Source: a bacterium
GTDB taxonomy: Bacteria; Krumholzibacteriota; Krumholzibacteriia; WVZY01
Reading direction: 5' to 3'
DNA length: 16,253 nt
Assembly (NCBI GenBank): GCA_027296025.1
Contig: JAPUJU010000169.1
Span: forward strand, 1 to 16,253
A program made the position numbers and the translations under genes. Shown here in pieces: positions 14,382 to 16,253 of the stretch; the stretch's first letter is position 1; every line of letters begins with the position of its first letter. The notes under the pieces were generated by a model. That model was not told the DNA's origin. It worked only from the letters and a program-made list of their open reading frames with translations, and did no database searches.

Positions 14382-14888
14382 CTACCAGTCCTGCACCGTA
14401 ATGTTCAGTATCTGCTCCGTGATCTCTTTGATCGACTCGTCGAGCGCGACCAGGTACGTGCGTTCCGACGATTCGAGAAAGTACGAGCCATCACCGCGGA
14501 AGCTCTTCCCTTCCCAGATTGGTGTATTGGTCTTCCGGTTGTAGAGTGTCGCGCGAACCGTGACGACTACGAGATACTCTTCGGCATTCAGGTCTCGATT
14601 GAAGGAAAACGGGCGGTTTTCGAACTCGATAATCACGCCGTCGAGCAACGCATCCGCGTCGTCCTCGTCAACCACCTTGAGTGTATTGTCAATTATCAGG
14701 TTGTCGATAATGCGCTCGGTGATGGTCAGCTCGAGATCGGGTTCCGGTGTGCGGTTCACAAAAAAAGGAACGGCGATGGTCTGGATACCCTTCGCCGTTT
14801 TCGGAGTCGTTTTGTATGCCCCGCACCCGGCAGACGCGGCGCACCATGCTGCTATGATTGCTATGATAATGAGCCCAAGTCGGTTCAA
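14382..14888 (-). CDS. lptE: LPS-assembly lipoprotein LptE, TTG start
   Basis: 168 residues. A lipoprotein signal ends in ASAGC with Cys22. Then comes the family pattern GIQTIAVPFFVNRT, DLELTITERIIDNL and LLDGVIIEFENRPFSFN, ending in an amphipathic helix SIKEITEQILNITV. LptE plugs the outer-membrane LptD barrel and helps place lipopolysaccharide on the cell surface, so the organism should be diderm with LPS. The start is TTG 14888, which overlaps the upstream regulator's TGA as TTGA; AAGGTG (14897-14902) lies 8 nt upstream. No ATG exists in the signal-peptide region, so a non-ATG start is required. The name rests on the pattern and on the adjacency to holA. Confidence 0.87.
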   Translation of the reverse strand: MNRLGLIIIAIIAAWCAASAGCGAYKTTPKTAKGIQTIAVPFFVNRTPEPDLELTITERIIDNLIIDNTLKVVDEDDADALLDGVIIEFENRPFSFNRDLNAEEYLVVVTVRATLYNRKTNTPIWEGKSFRGDGSYFLESSERTYLVALDESIKEITEQILNITVQDW

Positions 14889-16253
14889 GTCGTCGTCACC
14901 TTATCCGACCCAAGGTTATACCCTTTCATTCGGTATCGCAGCTTGTCGCGTTTGAGATTGAGGAGCCGGGCCGTACGACTCTGATTCCAGCCCGCTTGTT
15001 CGGATGCCCTGATGATGATCTCGCGTTCGAGATCCCCTACGATCCGTTCGAGGTCGATCCCCTCATCCGGGATTGGCTGGGACAAAATTCTATCCAGGGT
15101 CCGGCCGATCGTTCGCTCCTGTGTTCTATCCGTCGAGAACGGGAGATGCTCGACCTTGAGGGTCGGACCGTTCTCCAGTAGAACGATACGCTCGATGGAG
15201 TTCTTGAGTTCCCGAATGTTCCCGGGCCACCCGTAGTTAAGCATCACGTCCTCGGCCGCGGGCTCGATTTCCGCGAAGTCTTTATTGAACTTCTTGTTGA
15301 ACGAATTGATGAAGTACTTCACGAAGTCGAGGAGATCTTCCTTGCGCTCTCTCAACGGCGGAATAAACAGCGGCACTACCTTGAGCCGATAATAGAGGTC
15401 CACCCGAAAACGCTTTTCGTCAACCTCCTGCTTGAGGTTGCGGTTCGTCGCGCTCACGATGCGAACGTCCACATGAATATCCGATGTGCCTCCAACGCGG
15501 CGGAACGTGAGCCGTTCGAGAACACGCAGGAGCTTCACCTGGATAGTGGGGCTCATTTCGCCGATCTCGTCGAGAAACAAGGTTCCCCGGTTGGCCAGCT
15601 CGAGCAGTCCCTGTTTCTGAATTTTAGCATCGGTGAAGGAGCCTTTCTCATGCCCAAAAAGCTCACTTTCAAGCAGCTGCTCGGGCAGCGACGCGCAGTT
15701 GATGTCCATGAACGGCTGCTTCGATCGCGGACTGTTCTCGTGAATCATCCGCGCAATTATTTCCTTGCCGACTCCGCTCTCACCTTCAATGAGAACGGTG
15801 GTAGTGTCGCTGATCGCAACCTGCTGAACCACATCGTACACTTTTTGCATGGCGGGGCTCTTCCCCATCATGTATTCGAGGCCGTCGGCCAGCTGGATCT
15901 TCCGCTTGAGCTGCACCACCTCCCGGCTGAGGCGGTTGCTCTCGAGACCCTTCTTTATCAGCATCAGGAGCCGATCAAGGTTGATTGGCTTCGTAACGAA
16001 GTCGTACGCGCCTTCCTTCATTGCGTGCACTGCCGTCTCGATATCACCGAACGCGGTGACCATTACGACGCTTATTTCGGGGAATATGACCTTGATACGG
16101 CGAAGGACCTCGATGCCGTCCATGTCGGGCAGCTTGAGGTCGAGCAGGATGAGGTCCGGGACGACCTCGCGCACCATTTCCACCGCTTCGGCGCCGGTCT
16201 TCGCGGTATGAGCTTCGTACCCCTCCTGGACTAGGGTCTTTTCCAGAAAGAAA
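14885..16253 (-). CDS. Sigma-54-dependent response regulator (NtrC family); N-terminus beyond window
   Basis: 455 residues are visible; the start lies past the right edge. Order: receiver domain (partial) with phospho-acceptor Asp38 in LILLDLKLPDMDG and Lys88 in FVTKPIN (numbering from the first visible residue); a linker; and an AAA+ sigma-54 interaction domain with Walker A GESGVGKE (about 157-164) and Walker B LFLDEIGEM. In the position of the sigma-54 contact loop it has GSFTDA (204-209) instead of the canonical GAFTGA. The C-terminal Fis-type helix-turn-helix is GWNQSRTARLLNLKRDKLRYR. It should be phosphorylated by a histidine kinase, perhaps encoded just beyond the edge, and activate sigma-54 promoters by ATP hydrolysis. 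It overlaps lptE by 4 bp, so the two are co-translated. Confidence 0.94.
   Translation of the reverse strand, partial: FFLEKTLVQEGYEAHTAKTGAEAVEMVREVVPDLILLDLKLPDMDGIEVLRRIKVIFPEISVVMVTAFGDIETAVHAMKEGAYDFVTKPINLDRLLMLIKKGLESNRLSREVVQLKRKIQLADGLEYMMGKSPAMQKVYDVVQQVAISDTTTVLIEGESGVGKEIIARMIHENSPRSKQPFMDINCASLPEQLLESELFGHEKGSFTDAKIQKQGLLELANRGTLFLDEIGEMSPTIQVKLLRVLERLTFRRVGGTSDIHVDVRIVSATNRNLKQEVDEKRFRVDLYYRLKVVPLFIPPLRERKEDLLDFVKYFINSFNKKFNKDFAEIEPAAEDVMLNYGWPGNIRELKNSIERIVLLENGPTLKVEHLPFSTDRTQERTIGRTLDRILSQPIPDEGIDLERIVGDLEREIIIRASEQAGWNQSRTARLLNLKRDKLRYRMKGYNLGSDKVTTT

Noticed and set aside
15473..16234. Plus-strand open frame of 253 codons opposite the sigma-54 regulator
   Set aside because: Antisense to the intact receiver and AAA+ domains; no domain of its own.

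Overview
The window is a stretch of chromosome from a Gram-negative bacterium of moderately high GC. The Gram-negative envelope follows from an LptE-type LPS-assembly lipoprotein, a lipoprotein di-heme peroxidase and a signal-peptide-bearing oligopeptidase B. I cannot name the phylum. The mix of NtrC-type regulator, a multi-domain PDZ/GAF/SpoIIE phosphatase, a membrane-anchored TPR protein and a small DUF4870-like protein would suit a deltaproteobacterial or FCB-type candidate-phylum lineage, but that is inference. I see no phage, transposase, CRISPR array, rRNA or tRNA gene.

Left part (1-5652). A secreted oligopeptidase B, cut by the left edge, is divergent from a small membrane-anchored DUF4105 protein. 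Then come four leftward transcribed genes: infA (IF-1), a CspA-type cold-shock protein with a long leader, the YajQ-family nucleotide-binding protein, and a lipoprotein di-heme cytochrome c peroxidase. cspA sits directly upstream of infA with an intrinsic-terminator-like hairpin between them.

Gene-free region (5653-6367, 715 bp). This is the most interesting part. It holds: (i) a perfect 18-bp palindrome of TetR-operator type upstream of the peroxidase gene; (ii) a self-contained small RNA gene on the minus strand with a good sigma-70 promoter, 5' and 3' ends that pair with each other, and a U-tract, with a basal stem resembling 6S RNA; (iii) a compact element in which two inverted repeats bracket a 15-codon reading frame with its own Shine-Dalgarno-like sequence; and (iv) a rightward promoter candidate aimed at that element.

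Middle (6368-10158). A large membrane SpoIIE/PP2C phosphatase on the minus strand is divergent from a TPR membrane protein and a DUF4870-like membrane protein on the plus strand.

Right part (10308-16253). A leftward gene cluster reads, in transcription order: sigma-54 response regulator (cut by the right edge), lptE, holA, trxA, leuS. The first three are overlapping or nearly so and look translationally coupled. A promoter candidate at the end of holA may serve trxA-leuS. The lptE-holA pairing is also known from the enterobacterial leuS-lptE-holA cluster, but here leuS is last and trxA is inserted. Non-ATG starts are common: GTG for cspA, yajQ and the peroxidase, TTG for trxA and lptE.
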